From Caballeronia sp. SBC1 (GTDB taxonomy: Bacteria > Pseudomonadota > Gammaproteobacteria > Burkholderiales > Burkholderiaceae), in the NCBI RefSeq assembly GCF_011493005.1, contig NZ_CP049156.1, forward strand, positions 124,001 to 188,000: a stretch of 64,000 bases of DNA, read 5' to 3'. A program made the translations under genes and the position numbers. Shown piece after piece: positions 18,012 to 27,048 of this stretch. The notes beneath the pieces were generated by a model, which was given only the letters and a program-made list of their open reading frames with translations, ran no database searches and was not told the origin of the DNA. How positions within the stretch are numbered: position 1 is the stretch's first letter; each line of letters starts with the position of its first letter.

Positions 18012-18689
18012 GGCTGGACAACCGGGGACGTGTAAAAACGTCCATTGTAACGGGCGAAAAGCAGCGCTGCGGCCGCGCATCAGGCGTTAGCCGAACGGTC
18101 GGAATATGCCTAAAAAACAGGCACAATCTGCAATTTTTACGTCAATGGAGAAAATGAGTAACATTTTGTTCGTCTCCGGGCGGTCCCCCTGTGGGTTTGG
18201 GTATAATCGGTCCACTTGTGCATGGTTTGAACATGCCATCAATGGGCAATGAGAAACACGAGTAGCGCGTTTTTACAATTGTCATCAAGTACGCAATTCG
18301 GAGCAGAGATGCTTCGAAATCGCAATCAAGCATCGGTTTCGGCCGATGTACACGTCTTGTCCAGCCAGGTGCGATGCACCTGCGAACGGCCTTAGCTGCC
18401 GTCACGCTGGATGGGGCCTACGCCGCCGTTCCTGCGCTGTTGAACGCGCAAGAACGTGTGATCCACGTTCGATGGCGGCATGTGGGGTCTGGTCAGGCTG
18501 CCGGGGACAGGTTGCGCCAGACGTGAAAACTAACCGGGCATTTGCGGCGAGGTACGCCGCACCCGAGCACTGGCTCGCCGTTCGATTTTTCGGGCGGTGT
18601 GTGTCTGTGCGCGGAAAGCCTTGAGCTGCCTACGCACGTCCGCGTTTTGTCGGATGGTTAGGGCGGCTCTAACCGTTGATTACACGTCT
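18012..18689. other. Long structured spacer before rlpA, 678 bp
   Basis: No convincing gene. It holds a TATAAT box at 18202-18207 (rightward, extended by TGGG, no good -35) and, from 18331 to 18595, a dense series of perfect hairpins described separately. Closer to the metallo-hydrolase is an imperfect GCCT-N7-AGGC hairpin near 18109-18123. Confidence 0.5.
18331..18595 (+). ncRNA. Candidate structured leader or small RNA
   Basis: Perfect hairpins follow one another: CATCGG/CCGATG (18331-18348), AGGTGC/GCACCT (18367-18381), an enclosing GCCGCC/GGCGGC pair (18422-18427 with 18474-18479) around TGCGC/GCGCA and GAACGTG/CACGTTC, then GTCTGG/CCAGAC (18487-18522), TGCGGCG/CGCCGCA (18543-18561) flanked by CGGG/CCCG, and CGAGC/GCTCG (18564-18577). 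It lies between a TATAAT box and rlpA. It does not show the conserved sequences of RNase P RNA, tmRNA or SRP RNA. It may be an untranslated leader of rlpA or an independent RNA. Confidence 0.35.
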
Positions 18690-19328
18690 ATGAATGTACG
18701 ACTAACCGGTCGTTTCGGGAGTCTTTTGGTCTTTGCAATCCTCACGGGTTGCGCCATGCCGCCAAGCGGCAGCGATCAGGCCAGCGCGCTGAAAACCGGC
18801 TCGCGGCTGACCACTGCAAACAACGCTGCGAACCTGGGCCGAGGCCCGGCGGGTGCCGCTGCACCGCTCGCTTACGACTCCCAGCTGAATGCATTGCCTT
18901 CGTCAGCCAGCAATTCGTCCAACACATCCTCGCTCGCCAACGCGAAGCCCATCACTGCCGGACCTGATGTCAGCGACTTCGAGCAGCAGGGCCGCGCCTC
19001 CTGGTATGGCCGCGGTTTCCATGGTCGCAAGACGGCCAGCGGCGAGCGCTATGACATGCACGCGCTCACCGCAGCGCATCGCACGTTACCGCTGGCTTCC
19101 TGGGTTCGCGTGACCAATGAGGCGAATCAGAAGACGGTGGTGGTCAAGATCAACGACCGCGGCCCGTACGCGCGTGGCCGCGTGATTGATCTTTCCTATG
19201 CCGCCGCCGCAGTACTGGGCATGCGTGGCGCGGGTGTCGGAAAGGTGAAGATCGAAGGCTTGACGCCGCAAGAAGCGCGGGCGGCGGCACGAGATCAATC
19301 GCTGGCATCGCTTAACCCGGTCGACTGA
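18690..19328 (+). CDS. rlpA: RlpA-like septal-ring lytic transglycosylase, lipoprotein
   Basis: 212 residues. Lipoprotein signal with lipobox LTGC near residue 20, a Ser/Asn/Ala-rich linker of about 75 residues, then the double-psi beta-barrel RlpA domain: GRASWYGRGFHGRKTASGERYD, HRTLPLASWVRVTN, VVVKINDRGPYARGRVIDLS. The catalytic Glu and Asp (in SGERYD and INDRGPY) are present. It cleaves peptide-stripped glycan strands at the septum. No C-terminal SPOR domain, so septal targeting must differ from the Pseudomonas/E. coli type. An alternative Met lies at 18654. A strong terminator follows. Confidence 0.9.
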   Translation: MNVRLTGRFGSLLVFAILTGCAMPPSGSDQASALKTGSRLTTANNAANLGRGPAGAAAPLAYDSQLNALPSSASNSSNTSSLANAKPITAGPDVSDFEQQGRASWYGRGFHGRKTASGERYDMHALTAAHRTLPLASWVRVTNEANQKTVVVKINDRGPYARGRVIDLSYAAAAVLGMRGAGVGKVKIEGLTPQEARAAARDQSLASLNPVD

Positions 19329-19351
19329 TTATCGTCAATTTGTTGCGTAAG

Positions 19352-19382
19352 AAAAATGGGCCGTTTCGACGGCCCATTTTTT
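19352..19382. terminator. Bidirectional terminator between rlpA and rsmI
   Basis: AAAAATGGGCCG / CGGCCCATTTTT with loop TTTCGA; T-runs on both strands, between convergent genes. Confidence 0.92.
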
Positions 19383-19427
19383 ATTGCCTGGCGCGTTTGT
19401 CCCTATTTGCGATCTCGTTCCAGCGCG

Positions 19428-20330
19428 TCATTCCCGCTCGTTTTCGCCCTGTTCTCCGCGTGCTTTATCCATTGCCAGCGCCCTTGTGTAAAGCGCGTTG
19501 CGCGATGCGCCCGTCAGCGTTGCCGCCAGTCTTGCAGCGCTGCTCACCGACAACTCCTCCAGCAAAGTCGCGAGCAACGCGTCATGCGCGTCGTCCGCCG
19601 CCTCCTTCTGCGGCGCGCCTTCCACTACGAGAACGAACTCGCCGCGTTGCCGGTTTGCATCGCCGGATAGCCACGTTGGCCCTTCGGCCAGGGTGCATCG
19701 ATGGATGCTCTCATGTAACTTGGTCAGCTCACGGGCAATCAGCAATTGCCGCTCGCCACCGAACGCGCGCTCGAGCGCCTGCACGGTTTCCACAATCCTG
19801 TGCGGCGCTTCGTAGAACACGAGTGCGGGCGTGTGGGTGAGCAGCGACTGCAATTGGGTGTCGCGTTGCCTGGGTTTGGTGGCAAGAAAGCCGATGAACG
19901 AAAACGTGTGAACCCATGCGCCGGCTACGCTGAGCGCGGTGGTGAGGGCGCTTGCGCCCGGCAAAGGAATAACGGGAAAGCCCGCTTCGCGCACGGCATC
20001 GACCAGTCTCGCGCCGGGGTCGGAAATACCCGGGGTGCCTGCGTCGGACACGCACGCAATGCGCTCGCCATTGCGCAGATGCGCGATCACGTTCTCGGCG
20101 GCGCTGCGCTCGTTGTGCTCGTGTACCGCGATGGTCGGCTTCGAAATGCCATAGCGCGACAGTAGTTGCGACGTGTTCCGCGTGTCCTCGGCGGCCACCC
20201 GGTCGACAAGTCCGAGCACATGCAGCGCGCGCACCGTAATGTCCGCGACATTGCCGATAGGCGTCGCGACTATATAGAGCGCGCCAGCCGGAAACTGCTG
20301 GCCAAGGGCCAATTCGGAGAGTGGAGTCAT
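19428..20330 (-). CDS. rsmI: 16S rRNA (cytidine-1402-2'-O)-methyltransferase
   Basis: 300 residues from the ATG at 20330 (another at 20345). Tetrapyrrole-methylase fold: [67 protein letters not shown] and [11 protein letters not shown] are all diagnostic of RsmI. It 2'-O-methylates C1402 in the ribosomal decoding centre. It is divergent from yraN with only 28 bp between start codons, the usual rsmI/yraN pairing, so both promoters must overlap the neighbouring gene or its leader. Confidence 0.95.
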   Translation of the reverse strand: MTPLSELALGQQFPAGALYIVATPIGNVADITVRALHVLGLVDRVAAEDTRNTSQLLSRYGISKPTIAVHEHNERSAAENVIAHLRNGERIACVSDAGTPGISDPGARLVDAVREAGFPVIPLPGASALTTALSVAGAWVHTFSFIGFLATKPRQRDTQLQSLLTHTPALVFYEAPHRIVETVQALERAFGGERQLLIARELTKLHESIHRCTLAEGPTWLSGDANRQRGEFVLVVEGAPQKEAADDAHDALLATLLEELSVSSAARLAATLTGASRNALYTRALAMDKARGEQGENERE

Positions 20331-20358
20331 GAGGGCGGGTGGCATGCGGAGGACGTCA

Positions 20359-20757
20359 TTGTGCCACGCGATGAGGGACAACTTTTTGGGGAACGGGGTG
20401 TCGAAAACAATCGGAAGCGCGTTCGAGCAACGCGCGCTTGAATATCTGCAGCGGCAGCGCCTGCGTTTTGTCACCCGCAATTTCGCTTGTCGCGGTGGCG
20501 AAATCGATCTCGTGATGCGTGAGATCGGCAGTCAGCGCGCCCTCGTGTTTGTGGAGGTACGCGCGCGGCGCAGTCGCCAGTTCGCGGCAGCGGCGGCGAG
20601 TGTTGGCGCGCATAAACAGCGGCGGCTGGTGCTCGCAGCGCAGCACTACCTGATGACGTGGCGCGGGGCGTTGCCCGTGTGCCGCTTCGACGTGATCGCG
20701 TTCGACGCGGGCCGTATCGTGTGGTTACGCGATGCTTTTCGCGCCGATACGTCGTGA
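20359..20757 (+). CDS. YraN family protein (UPF0102, endonuclease-like)
   Basis: 132 residues from a TTG at 20359, chosen because GCGGAGG lies 6 bases upstream and the resulting CHAMRDNF N-terminus resembles that of other Burkholderia YraN proteins; E. coli YraN has 131. The restriction-endonuclease-like fold is visible: [15 protein letters not shown], then [16 protein letters not shown] and [10 protein letters not shown] (the E-D-ExK core), and the C-terminal CRFDVIAFD. Predicted nuclease of unknown role, conserved next to rsmI. Confidence 0.86.
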   Translation: MCHAMRDNFLGNGVSKTIGSAFEQRALEYLQRQRLRFVTRNFACRGGEIDLVMREIGSQRALVFVEVRARRSRQFAAAAASVGAHKQRRLVLAAQHYLMTWRGALPVCRFDVIAFDAGRIVWLRDAFRADTS

Positions 20758-20960
20758 AAATGGCCGTATCTTAAGTGACGCGGACAGCGAGTGCGGTAAA
20801 CTGCGCGGAGCCTGCGCGCCGGATTGATCGATGTCTCAGGTTCAGTCGTAGCGCACGAGCGCGTGGCGGCGAACCATGGATCGTGAGGCGCCGGAGCTCA
20901 AGTATTGAAGTGGTGAAGCATCGGCTTGAGAGACCTTGGCAGCACGTCGCCAAAGCCGGC

Positions 20961-20999
20961 CGCCGAAGCCAGCCATCGAAGCAAATCATCGAAGCAGTC
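20961..20999. repeat. Three imperfect 13-bp repeats
   Basis: CGCCGAAGCCAGC, CATCGAAGCAAAT and CATCGAAGCAGTC follow one another in 13-bp register in the 287-bp gap between yraN and the SIS gene. They could be chance or local duplication; nothing else is evident in that gap. Confidence 0.35.
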
Positions 21000-21044
21000 C
21001 GTCAATGAACTACCGCGCATGGCGCGGCCGAGAACCGAGAGTCG

Positions 21045-21632
21045 ATGTCCGTCGAACGTATCCAGCAACATTTCCGCGAAAACGCGGCAGTCCATCGCGA
21101 AGCACTCGACACGCTTGCTTTCCCCGTCGCCGCAGCCATTGACGTGCTGTTCGGCGCGCTCGCCAACGGCTCTCGGATCCTCACGTGCGGCAACGGCGGA
21201 TCAGCGGCTAACTCACAGAGGCTCGCGTCTGCGCTGGTAGGGCATTTCGAGCGTGAGCGGCCTGGCTTGCCGGCCATTGCACTGGACGCAAATGTCCTGA
21301 CGCTCACGGGCATTGGCAACAACTCGGCGTTTGACGAGATTTATTCGAAGCAGATCCGCTCGCTCGGACAAGCCGGCGACGTTTTGGTAGTGATCTCCAC
21401 GTCCGGCAACTCGGTCAACCTGCTCTCGGCGATCCAGGCCGCGCATGAGCGCGAGATGTTCGTGATCGCGTTGACAGGCGCGGGCGGCGGCGTGATCAGC
21501 GAAGTGCTCGCCGATACCGACATCCATATCTGCGTGCCGTCCGAACGGCCGGCACGAATCCAGGAAGTCCATCTGCTAACCATTCACTGTCTGTGCGACG
21601 GCATCGACGCGATGCTGCTGGGCGACGAATGA
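21045..21632 (+). CDS. SIS-domain protein, DiaA/phosphoheptose isomerase family
   Basis: 195 residues. SIS sugar-phosphate-binding features: LTCGNGGSAANSQRLASALVG, LVVISTSGNSVNLL, and ARIQEVHLLTIHCLCDGID at the C-terminus. The genomic place (after rsmI/yraN, before a BON lipoprotein) is that of diaA, the DnaA-binding initiation factor, whereas GmhA for LPS heptose normally sits in LPS clusters. I favour the DiaA-type role but the two are close paralogues and cannot be separated safely by eye. Confidence 0.88.
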   Translation: MSVERIQQHFRENAAVHREALDTLAFPVAAAIDVLFGALANGSRILTCGNGGSAANSQRLASALVGHFERERPGLPAIALDANVLTLTGIGNNSAFDEIYSKQIRSLGQAGDVLVVISTSGNSVNLLSAIQAAHEREMFVIALTGAGGGVISEVLADTDIHICVPSERPARIQEVHLLTIHCLCDGIDAMLLGDE

Positions 21633-21652
21633 TTTTTAAGGGGAACGAGTTG

Positions 21653-22453
21653 ATGAAAACGACACGCGTCAGGTCGACGCTAGCCAGAGCCACGCTGCTG
21701 GCGAGCCTGTTGTCAGGCGTCGCGCTGACCCTGCAAGGTTGCCCGCTTGTAGTTATCGGTGCGATGGGCGGTGCAGTGGGCGGCGGTACGCTCGTCGCCA
21801 CCGACCGGCGTACGCTCGGTGCGCAAACCGAGGACCGCGAGATCCAGGTGAAAGCCAAGACGCGCATCGGTGAAAGCCTGCCTGACGAGGCGCACGTTAG
21901 CGTGACTGTGTTCAACCGGCGCGTGCTGCTGACCGGCGAAGTACCGACTGAACAATGGAAGCAGAAGGCCGAAGAGGTGGTGCGCGGCATCAACAATGTG
22001 AACAGCATTGTGAATGAGCTCGCTGTCCAGGGAGCGAGTTCGTTGTCATCGCGGACTAACGACGCCTATCTCGAGAGCCGCGTGAAGGGTGCGATGGTCG
22101 GTGAGAAGGATATGCGGGCGAACTTCTACAAGGTGGTGTCCGAGCGCGGCACGGTGTATCTGCTGGGCCTGGTCACGCGTGATGAAGGCGCAGCCGGCGC
22201 GAATGTGGCGGCACAGGTGCCGGGTGTTACACAGGTGGTCAAGGTATTCCAGTACATCAAGCCGGAAGATGCTCAGGCGCTGTCGGCTGCGGCTGCATCG
22301 GGCGCGAGCGCGCCGGTGGTAACGCCCATCGACAGCGATCCAACCGTCGGCGCGGTACCGGATTCGTCGGTAAGCTCAAAGCCGCTCGATGGACAGGCGC
22401 CGGTCATGAACTCCAACGTGCATCCGGGCAATCCTGCGCCCGCAGCGAAATGA
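21653..22453 (+). CDS. Double BON-domain lipoprotein (DolP/YraP/OsmY type)
   Basis: 266 residues from the ATG at 21653 (AAGGGG upstream). Signal peptide with lipobox LQGC near residue 30, a short Gly-rich stretch, then two BON domains (about residues 60-130 and 140-205: TRIGESLPDEAHVSVTVFN, RRVLLTGEVPTEQWKQ, RGTVYLLGLVTRDEG). The last about 55 residues are a low-complexity Ala/Ser/Pro tail absent from E. coli DolP. DolP-type proteins maintain outer-membrane integrity. It lies 20 bp after the SIS gene and overlaps the cytochrome gene by 4 bases. Confidence 0.9.
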   Translation: MKTTRVRSTLARATLLASLLSGVALTLQGCPLVVIGAMGGAVGGGTLVATDRRTLGAQTEDREIQVKAKTRIGESLPDEAHVSVTVFNRRVLLTGEVPTEQWKQKAEEVVRGINNVNSIVNELAVQGASSLSSRTNDAYLESRVKGAMVGEKDMRANFYKVVSERGTVYLLGLVTRDEGAAGANVAAQVPGVTQVVKVFQYIKPEDAQALSAAAASGASAPVVTPIDSDPTVGAVPDSSVSSKPLDGQAPVMNSNVHPGNPAPAAK

Positions 22454-22809
22454 AGCGGTGGTTTTGTATGACCGTGTTCGCGATGGCGATCACGGCCGCG
22501 ACCGGTCAGGGCGTGCTCGCGGCCGACGCACCGGCTGCTTCTTCCCCCGCCGATGCCATGAGCGTCGCGCGCAAGAATGCCTGCATGGGATGTCACGCGG
22601 TGGACCGCAAGCTGGTGGGGCCATCGTTTCAGCAGATCGCCGGGAAATACAAAGGCAACGCGCAAGCGCAAGCGCTGCTTGAAACCAAGGTTAGGGACGG
22701 TGGCAGTGGAGTGTGGGGTGTCCTGCCCATGCCGTCGCATCGATCCATGAACGGGGCAGATATCAAGACAGTGGTTGGCTGGATTCTCGCGGGTGCGCCG
22801 TCCAAATAA
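22450..22809 (+). CDS. Periplasmic class I cytochrome c
   Basis: 119 residues with a signal peptide (to about residue 25, GVLAAD), heme-binding CMGCH and a distal methionine in LPMPSH, as in small c-551/c8-type electron carriers. It starts within the ATGA stop overlap of the BON lipoprotein gene, so the SIS, BON and cytochrome genes form one unit. Likely soluble electron shuttle; the partner enzyme is unknown. Confidence 0.92.
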   Translation: MKRWFCMTVFAMAITAATGQGVLAADAPAASSPADAMSVARKNACMGCHAVDRKLVGPSFQQIAGKYKGNAQAQALLETKVRDGGSGVWGVLPMPSHRSMNGADIKTVVGWILAGAPSK

Positions 22810-22876
22810 GTGCGTCTCAGGCGGCTTTTGGGCCTTGTCAGACGGTCTTAAGGCTGTGCTAGAATCAAGAGGCAGT

Positions 22877-22952
<76 letters not shown>

Positions 22953-22984
22953 CGGTTACTTTTACAGTACATGACGTGATGTTA

Positions 22985-23020
22985 AGAAGCCCGCACAGCG
23001 CAAGCTGTGCGGGCTTCTTT
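22985..23020 (+). terminator. Terminator after tRNA-Ala
   Basis: AAGAAGCCCGCACAG / CTGTGCGGGCTTCTT around loop CGCAAG; 15-bp perfect stem running into a short T-run. Confidence 0.9.
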
Positions 23021-23475
23021 GCCTCGCGGCCCTTGAGAAGGACGGCCGAAAATGATTCTGCGCCTACGACATTTCCCGATGCGAAACATCGGCCGCGCTC
23101 CGCGCGATAGTCGGTGAACATGTTCTCCCAAAAACTTAAGCCCGCTTTCGAGACGGGCAAGGGCAGCGTCGAGTCGGTACGACATGAGTTCAAACATCAA
23201 CTCGTTCGTTATCCCAAAAAAATCCCAAAAAAAAAACCGCCCAAAGCCAGAGGCCGTGAGCGGACAAGATCGGAGAGTTACAACGACATCATGCACATTC
23301 ATGGACTGCGCATGAGATGAAGTATGCGATGCCCGGCGTCGGCGGCGAATACGAAAACTCTTAAAAATTCAGCAAGTTGATTCGTTCGTGCCCATTGTGT
23401 CGAAGCCCGGCACGCTGAGGTTTCGGGTGTGGCGGATCGCCATGAACCAACGAAGAGGAAACGTCGAAACGTCAT
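23021..23475. other. Spacer after tRNA-Ala, about 455 bp, no gene assigned
   Basis: A 68-codon frame at 23114-23320 (Lys/Arg-rich C-terminus, no ribosome site) is the only candidate and is not convincing. It contains a run of ten A at 23227-23236. I looked for a repeat of the tRNA 3' end (an attachment site) here and up to 25 kb and found none. Confidence 0.4.
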
Positions 23476-25155
23476 TTACGCAGTGCTGCCTTTCTTCCGG
23501 TTCACAATCGCCGTCTCCGACAAATCGATTTCCCGCATCAGCTTGTTCAAGGTTTCGTCGTTGATTGCCTGCCGCGAGCGCATCTTGAGCAACTCCGAGC
23601 GCTCCGCCCTCAACGCGGCCATTTTCAGCTTCGTCTCCACCATTTCGCTTTGACGCGCGGCCCGGCGTGGTTCCTCTTCTTCGCCGAGCCCTTCAAGACG
23701 CCGCCGATACAAGTTCATCACGCGCGCCGCCGTATCCGTGCAACGCGCCGACGCCGCCTCATCCATCTGCTCGCTGAGATTTTCCTGAGCGGTATCGATA
23801 GCGCGAATCGCGGCCTGCGCCGCATGTCGGCGCGCGATGCGTTCCTCGGCCGCGTGCGGATCGCCGCGTCGTTTCAGGCCGTTCAGCAGCAGCGGCAAAC
23901 CCACCACCCCAATCAGCAACGACATCAGGATCGTCCCGGATGCAATGAAGATGGCAAGATCGCGCCCGGGCAATTGCATGCCGTTCGGCAGCACTTCGGG
24001 CAAGGACAACACGCCCGCGAGCGTAACCGCGCCGCGCACGCCGCCGATGGTGGTCATCGCTACCGTGCGCACGCCCGGCACCGCGTTCGCCACGCCGTGT
24101 TTCGCGGCGCCCCGGCTCGCGACCCAGCGCAGCACCCATACCCATGCGAAACGCAGCCCGTACAACGCGATCACCACCGCAGCCACATAACCGAGCAGCA
24201 AGCCGACTTGCTGAAGACCGTCGTGATGCGCTTCGATCAACGCGCGTCCAATAATGTGCGGAAACTGCAGCCCGAGCAGGATGAACACCATGCCGTTGAA
24301 CACGAATTCGATCATCGTCCACGTGCTGGTCATGCGGATTCGTGCCGCCGTGGGAATGCCTTCGCGCAGGCTCTGGAAGTTCATCATCATCCCGGCCGAT
24401 ACCGCCGCGAGAATGCCCGAGCAACTGAAGCGCTCGGCAATGAGATACGCCGCGAACGGAATCAGCAGGGTGAGGACGACGCCGGCGGCGGGATCGTCGT
24501 CTTCGGACAACTTCACGACCCGCCCAGGAATGGATGTCACGAGCCAACTGATTGCCGCGCCGATCACCAGGCCGCCCACCGCAATCAGCACGAAACTGAT
24601 CGCCGCCGCGCGCAATGAAAACACGCCCGTGAGCGCCGCCGCGATGGCAAATTTCAGCGCGACCAGGCCGGACGCGTCGTTCATCAGCGCTTCGCCTTCG
24701 AGGATGTGCATCAGGTTCGCCGGAATGCGGCCCTTGCCGGCAATGCCGCTGAGCGCAACGGCGTCTGTCGGCGATAACACCGCGGCCAGCGCGAATGCGA
24801 CCGGCAGCGGCATGACGGGGATCATCACGTGCAGGAACCAGCCGAGCGCACCGACGGTCATGAATACGAGGCCTAGCGCAAGCAGCAGGATCGCGCGGCG
24901 CTGCATGAAAAATTCGCGTTTCGGGATGCGCCAGCCGTCGGCGAACAAAAGCGGCGGGATGAAGAGCATCATGAATAGCTCGGGATCGAACGTGACATGC
25001 AGGCCGAATCCGGGCCACGCGAGACACGCGCCTATCGCGATCTGGACAAGCGGCAGCGGCAGCGTGAAGGGCAACGCGTTGGGCAACAGGCTGGTCGCGA
25101 ATCCGGACAGCGCGACCGCCAGCATCAGGATCAAGACAGTGAAAACGATTTCCAT
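23476..25155 (-). CDS. Na+/H+ antiporter, CPA1 family (YjcE/NhaP-like)
   Basis: 559 residues from the ATG at 25155; the frame runs on to 25416 but the added residues are not membrane-like. About twelve helices in the first 400 residues, with the CPA1 core LSPTDAVALSGIAG and EGEALMNDASGLVALKFA (ion-binding ND). E. coli YjcE has 549. The last about 150 residues form a charged, partly coiled cytoplasmic tail (DEAASARCTDTAARVMNLYR). It exchanges Na+ or K+ for protons in pH and salt homeostasis. Confidence 0.92.
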   Translation of the reverse strand: MEIVFTVLILMLAVALSGFATSLLPNALPFTLPLPLVQIAIGACLAWPGFGLHVTFDPELFMMLFIPPLLFADGWRIPKREFFMQRRAILLLALGLVFMTVGALGWFLHVMIPVMPLPVAFALAAVLSPTDAVALSGIAGKGRIPANLMHILEGEALMNDASGLVALKFAIAAALTGVFSLRAAAISFVLIAVGGLVIGAAISWLVTSIPGRVVKLSEDDDPAAGVVLTLLIPFAAYLIAERFSCSGILAAVSAGMMMNFQSLREGIPTAARIRMTSTWTMIEFVFNGMVFILLGLQFPHIIGRALIEAHHDGLQQVGLLLGYVAAVVIALYGLRFAWVWVLRWVASRGAAKHGVANAVPGVRTVAMTTIGGVRGAVTLAGVLSLPEVLPNGMQLPGRDLAIFIASGTILMSLLIGVVGLPLLLNGLKRRGDPHAAEERIARRHAAQAAIRAIDTAQENLSEQMDEAASARCTDTAARVMNLYRRRLEGLGEEEEPRRAARQSEMVETKLKMAALRAERSELLKMRSRQAINDETLNKLMREIDLSETAIVNRKKGSTA

Positions 25156-25614
25156 AGATTTTTGCGATCCGGCAGGAGCGCGGCGAGCCGATAGCGACGC
25201 GTCCCTTTTAACGAAGAAGGGGCAAAGTTTATCGTGGACATGTTTAAAGGTTGTCGAAGCGCCCGTCCTGATGTTTTGAGGATTCACGCGGCGCTGGAAC
25301 GCGCATCGTAATCTGCACCGTATTGGTGCATCTGCGCGCTCCGCTGCGAATTCGGCGTCTCGTGGCGGTGCACATCCGCGCGTGCGCTCTCGAAACACTT
25401 GGGCTTGCGTTAGCACGGAGCTTGCTTTATCGAAGGCGCGACGGGACGGGTAGATTCCGCTTGAAGATAAATGAGGGCAGTGTATGAAAGCAGAATTGAG
25501 GGCACCGGTTGCGCGATGTCGAGCGCAATCGATTGCGGTGATCGATCACGACCGCGACCATGCCCGGTCGCAAAAACCAGGATCAAATGCAGGCATCCGG
25601 ACGGGGAAGGCAAG
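25156..25614. other. Divergent spacer, 459 bp
   Basis: It separates the antiporter from the EAL gene, and both promoters must lie here. No gene, and no promoter I can defend. The frame upstream of 25615 stays open but has no ribosome site. Confidence 0.45.
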
Positions 25615-26934
25615 ATGGCACTAGCGAATCCTGACAAGGTGAAGCCGGTCTCGCCGCGGGCATTCGAACTGAGCGTGACGTCGGGATTCGACCGGTATTC
25701 GGTCGAGCACGGCGCCTGGACGCTGTCGAGCATGTTTCAGCCGGTGTTCAGCCTGTCGCATATGCGGGCGGTCGGTTACGAAGGTTTGCTGCGTGCGCAC
25801 GACGCGCTTGACCGCGTGGTGTCGCCGCTCGATGTATTCGGCCAGGCCGCGCGCGTAGGCGAGGCGATGCAGGTCGACCGGTTATCGCAGGCGCTGCATC
25901 TCGAAAATTTCAATGTGCTCGGCGCGGAAAACGAATGGTTGTTTCTCAACGTTCATCCGGCCGCGTTGACCGAGCCGTATCACATGGCCGCGTTGCTGGC
26001 GAATCTCAAGCGCTTGCAGATCGAGCCGCGCCGCGTGGTGCTGGAGGTGCTGGAGCAACGCGCCGACGATATCGAAACGCTCGCGGACGCCGTACTGCAT
26101 TTTCGCGAGCACGGTTTCCTGATCGCGCTCGATGATTTCGGCGCGGGCCATTCCAACATCGAACGGATCTGGCAACTCGATCCGGATATCGTCAAGCTGG
26201 ATCGCGTGATGTTGTCCCACGCCGCGCACTCGGCGCATGCCGTGCATGGGACGAGCCACTTGAAGCATCGGCGCAACATGGAAGCGATTCTGTGCGGCGT
26301 GGTGTCGCTGCTGCACGAGGCGGGCAAGCTGGTGTTGATTGAAGGCGTGGAGACCGAGCACGAGGCGCAACTGGCGCTTTCGAGCGGTGCGGATTTCGTG
26401 CAGGGCTTTTTCTTCGGCCGGCCAAATCCCGGTCTCGCCGATGCCGCGCAGGCGCACACGTTGATGAGCGAATTGACTGAGCGTTTCCGGTTGCAGACGG
26501 AAGCGAAGGAACGTCGCGTGGCGGCGCGGCTGCAGCCTTATGTCCGATCGTTCGAGCGCGCGGCGGAACGGCTGGCGGCGGGGGAAGCACTGGAGGAAGT
26601 GTGCTGGAATTTCCTCTCGCTGGATAACGCGGCTCGGTGTTTTCTCCTCGATGCCAACGGCCGGCAGGCTGGGCGCAATGTTGTGCTCAGGGCCGATCGC
26701 GCGGCGCATGAGGCGCGGTTGCTGCCGCTGATTGATGCGCAAGGGGCGAACTGGTTGCGCAGGCCGTATTTCCGGGCGGCGCTGGGTGACCCGGACAGGG
26801 TGCATGTGACGAAGCCGTATTTATCGATTAACGAAGCGCTGCCGTGTGTCACGCTGTCGGTCGAAACGCGCATGGGCGGACAACGGTGTGTCCTTTGCGG
26901 GGATATTGACTGGTTTGCGGAGGAGGAAGAGTAG
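25615..26934 (+). CDS. EAL-domain protein with C-terminal sensor-like domain
   Basis: 439 residues from the ATG at 25615 (GGGGAAGG 4-5 bases upstream). The EAL domain spans about residues 35-300: EGLLRA in place of EALLR near 56, NVHPA, VLEVLEQ, ALDDFGAGHSN, VKLDR, LIEGVET and QGFFFG. The metal and catalytic Glu, Asn, Asp-Asp, Lys and Glu positions therefore look intact, so c-di-GMP hydrolysis is plausible. The C-terminal about 110 residues (WLRRPYFRAALGDPDRVHVTKPY) resemble a Cache-like ligand domain, but with no membrane segment before it, so it would sense in the cytoplasm. No GGDEF domain. Confidence 0.87.
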   Translation: MALANPDKVKPVSPRAFELSVTSGFDRYSVEHGAWTLSSMFQPVFSLSHMRAVGYEGLLRAHDALDRVVSPLDVFGQAARVGEAMQVDRLSQALHLENFNVLGAENEWLFLNVHPAALTEPYHMAALLANLKRLQIEPRRVVLEVLEQRADDIETLADAVLHFREHGFLIALDDFGAGHSNIERIWQLDPDIVKLDRVMLSHAAHSAHAVHGTSHLKHRRNMEAILCGVVSLLHEAGKLVLIEGVETEHEAQLALSSGADFVQGFFFGRPNPGLADAAQAHTLMSELTERFRLQTEAKERRVAARLQPYVRSFERAAERLAAGEALEEVCWNFLSLDNAARCFLLDANGRQAGRNVVLRADRAAHEARLLPLIDAQGANWLRRPYFRAALGDPDRVHVTKPYLSINEALPCVTLSVETRMGGQRCVLCGDIDWFAEEEE

Positions 26935-26960
26935 GTCTTTTTCGATTTCCACGGCATTAC

Positions 26961-26993
26961 GAAAATGCCCGCGAATCGCTCGCGGGCATTTTC
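26961..26993. terminator. Bidirectional terminator between convergent genes
   Basis: GAAAATGCCCGCGA / TCGCGGGCATTTTC around ATCGC, between the EAL gene and the indolepyruvate oxidoreductase gene. Confidence 0.9.
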
Positions 26994-27048
26994 ATTTCTG
27001 CGGGATATGGCCTACAGAGTGGCTATCCAACTGCTCAGGGCGCGGTCT

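Noticed and set aside
18346..18624. Possible 92-residue protein upstream of rlpA
   Set aside because: No ribosome site, Cys/Arg-rich composition, and it lies exactly over the hairpin-rich region, which explains the open frame better as GC-rich structure.
18081..18689. RNase P RNA gene, which neighbours rsmI in some gamma-proteobacteria
   Set aside because: The conserved GAGGAAAGTCCGG and ACAGAACCCGGCTTA blocks are absent on both strands.
23021..25000. Integration site or island at tRNA-Ala
   Set aside because: No repeat of the tRNA 3' end, no integrase, and the next gene is an ordinary antiporter.
23759..25027. Minus-strand frame of 422 codons
   Set aside because: Out-of-frame shadow of the Na+/H+ antiporter, Arg-rich throughout.
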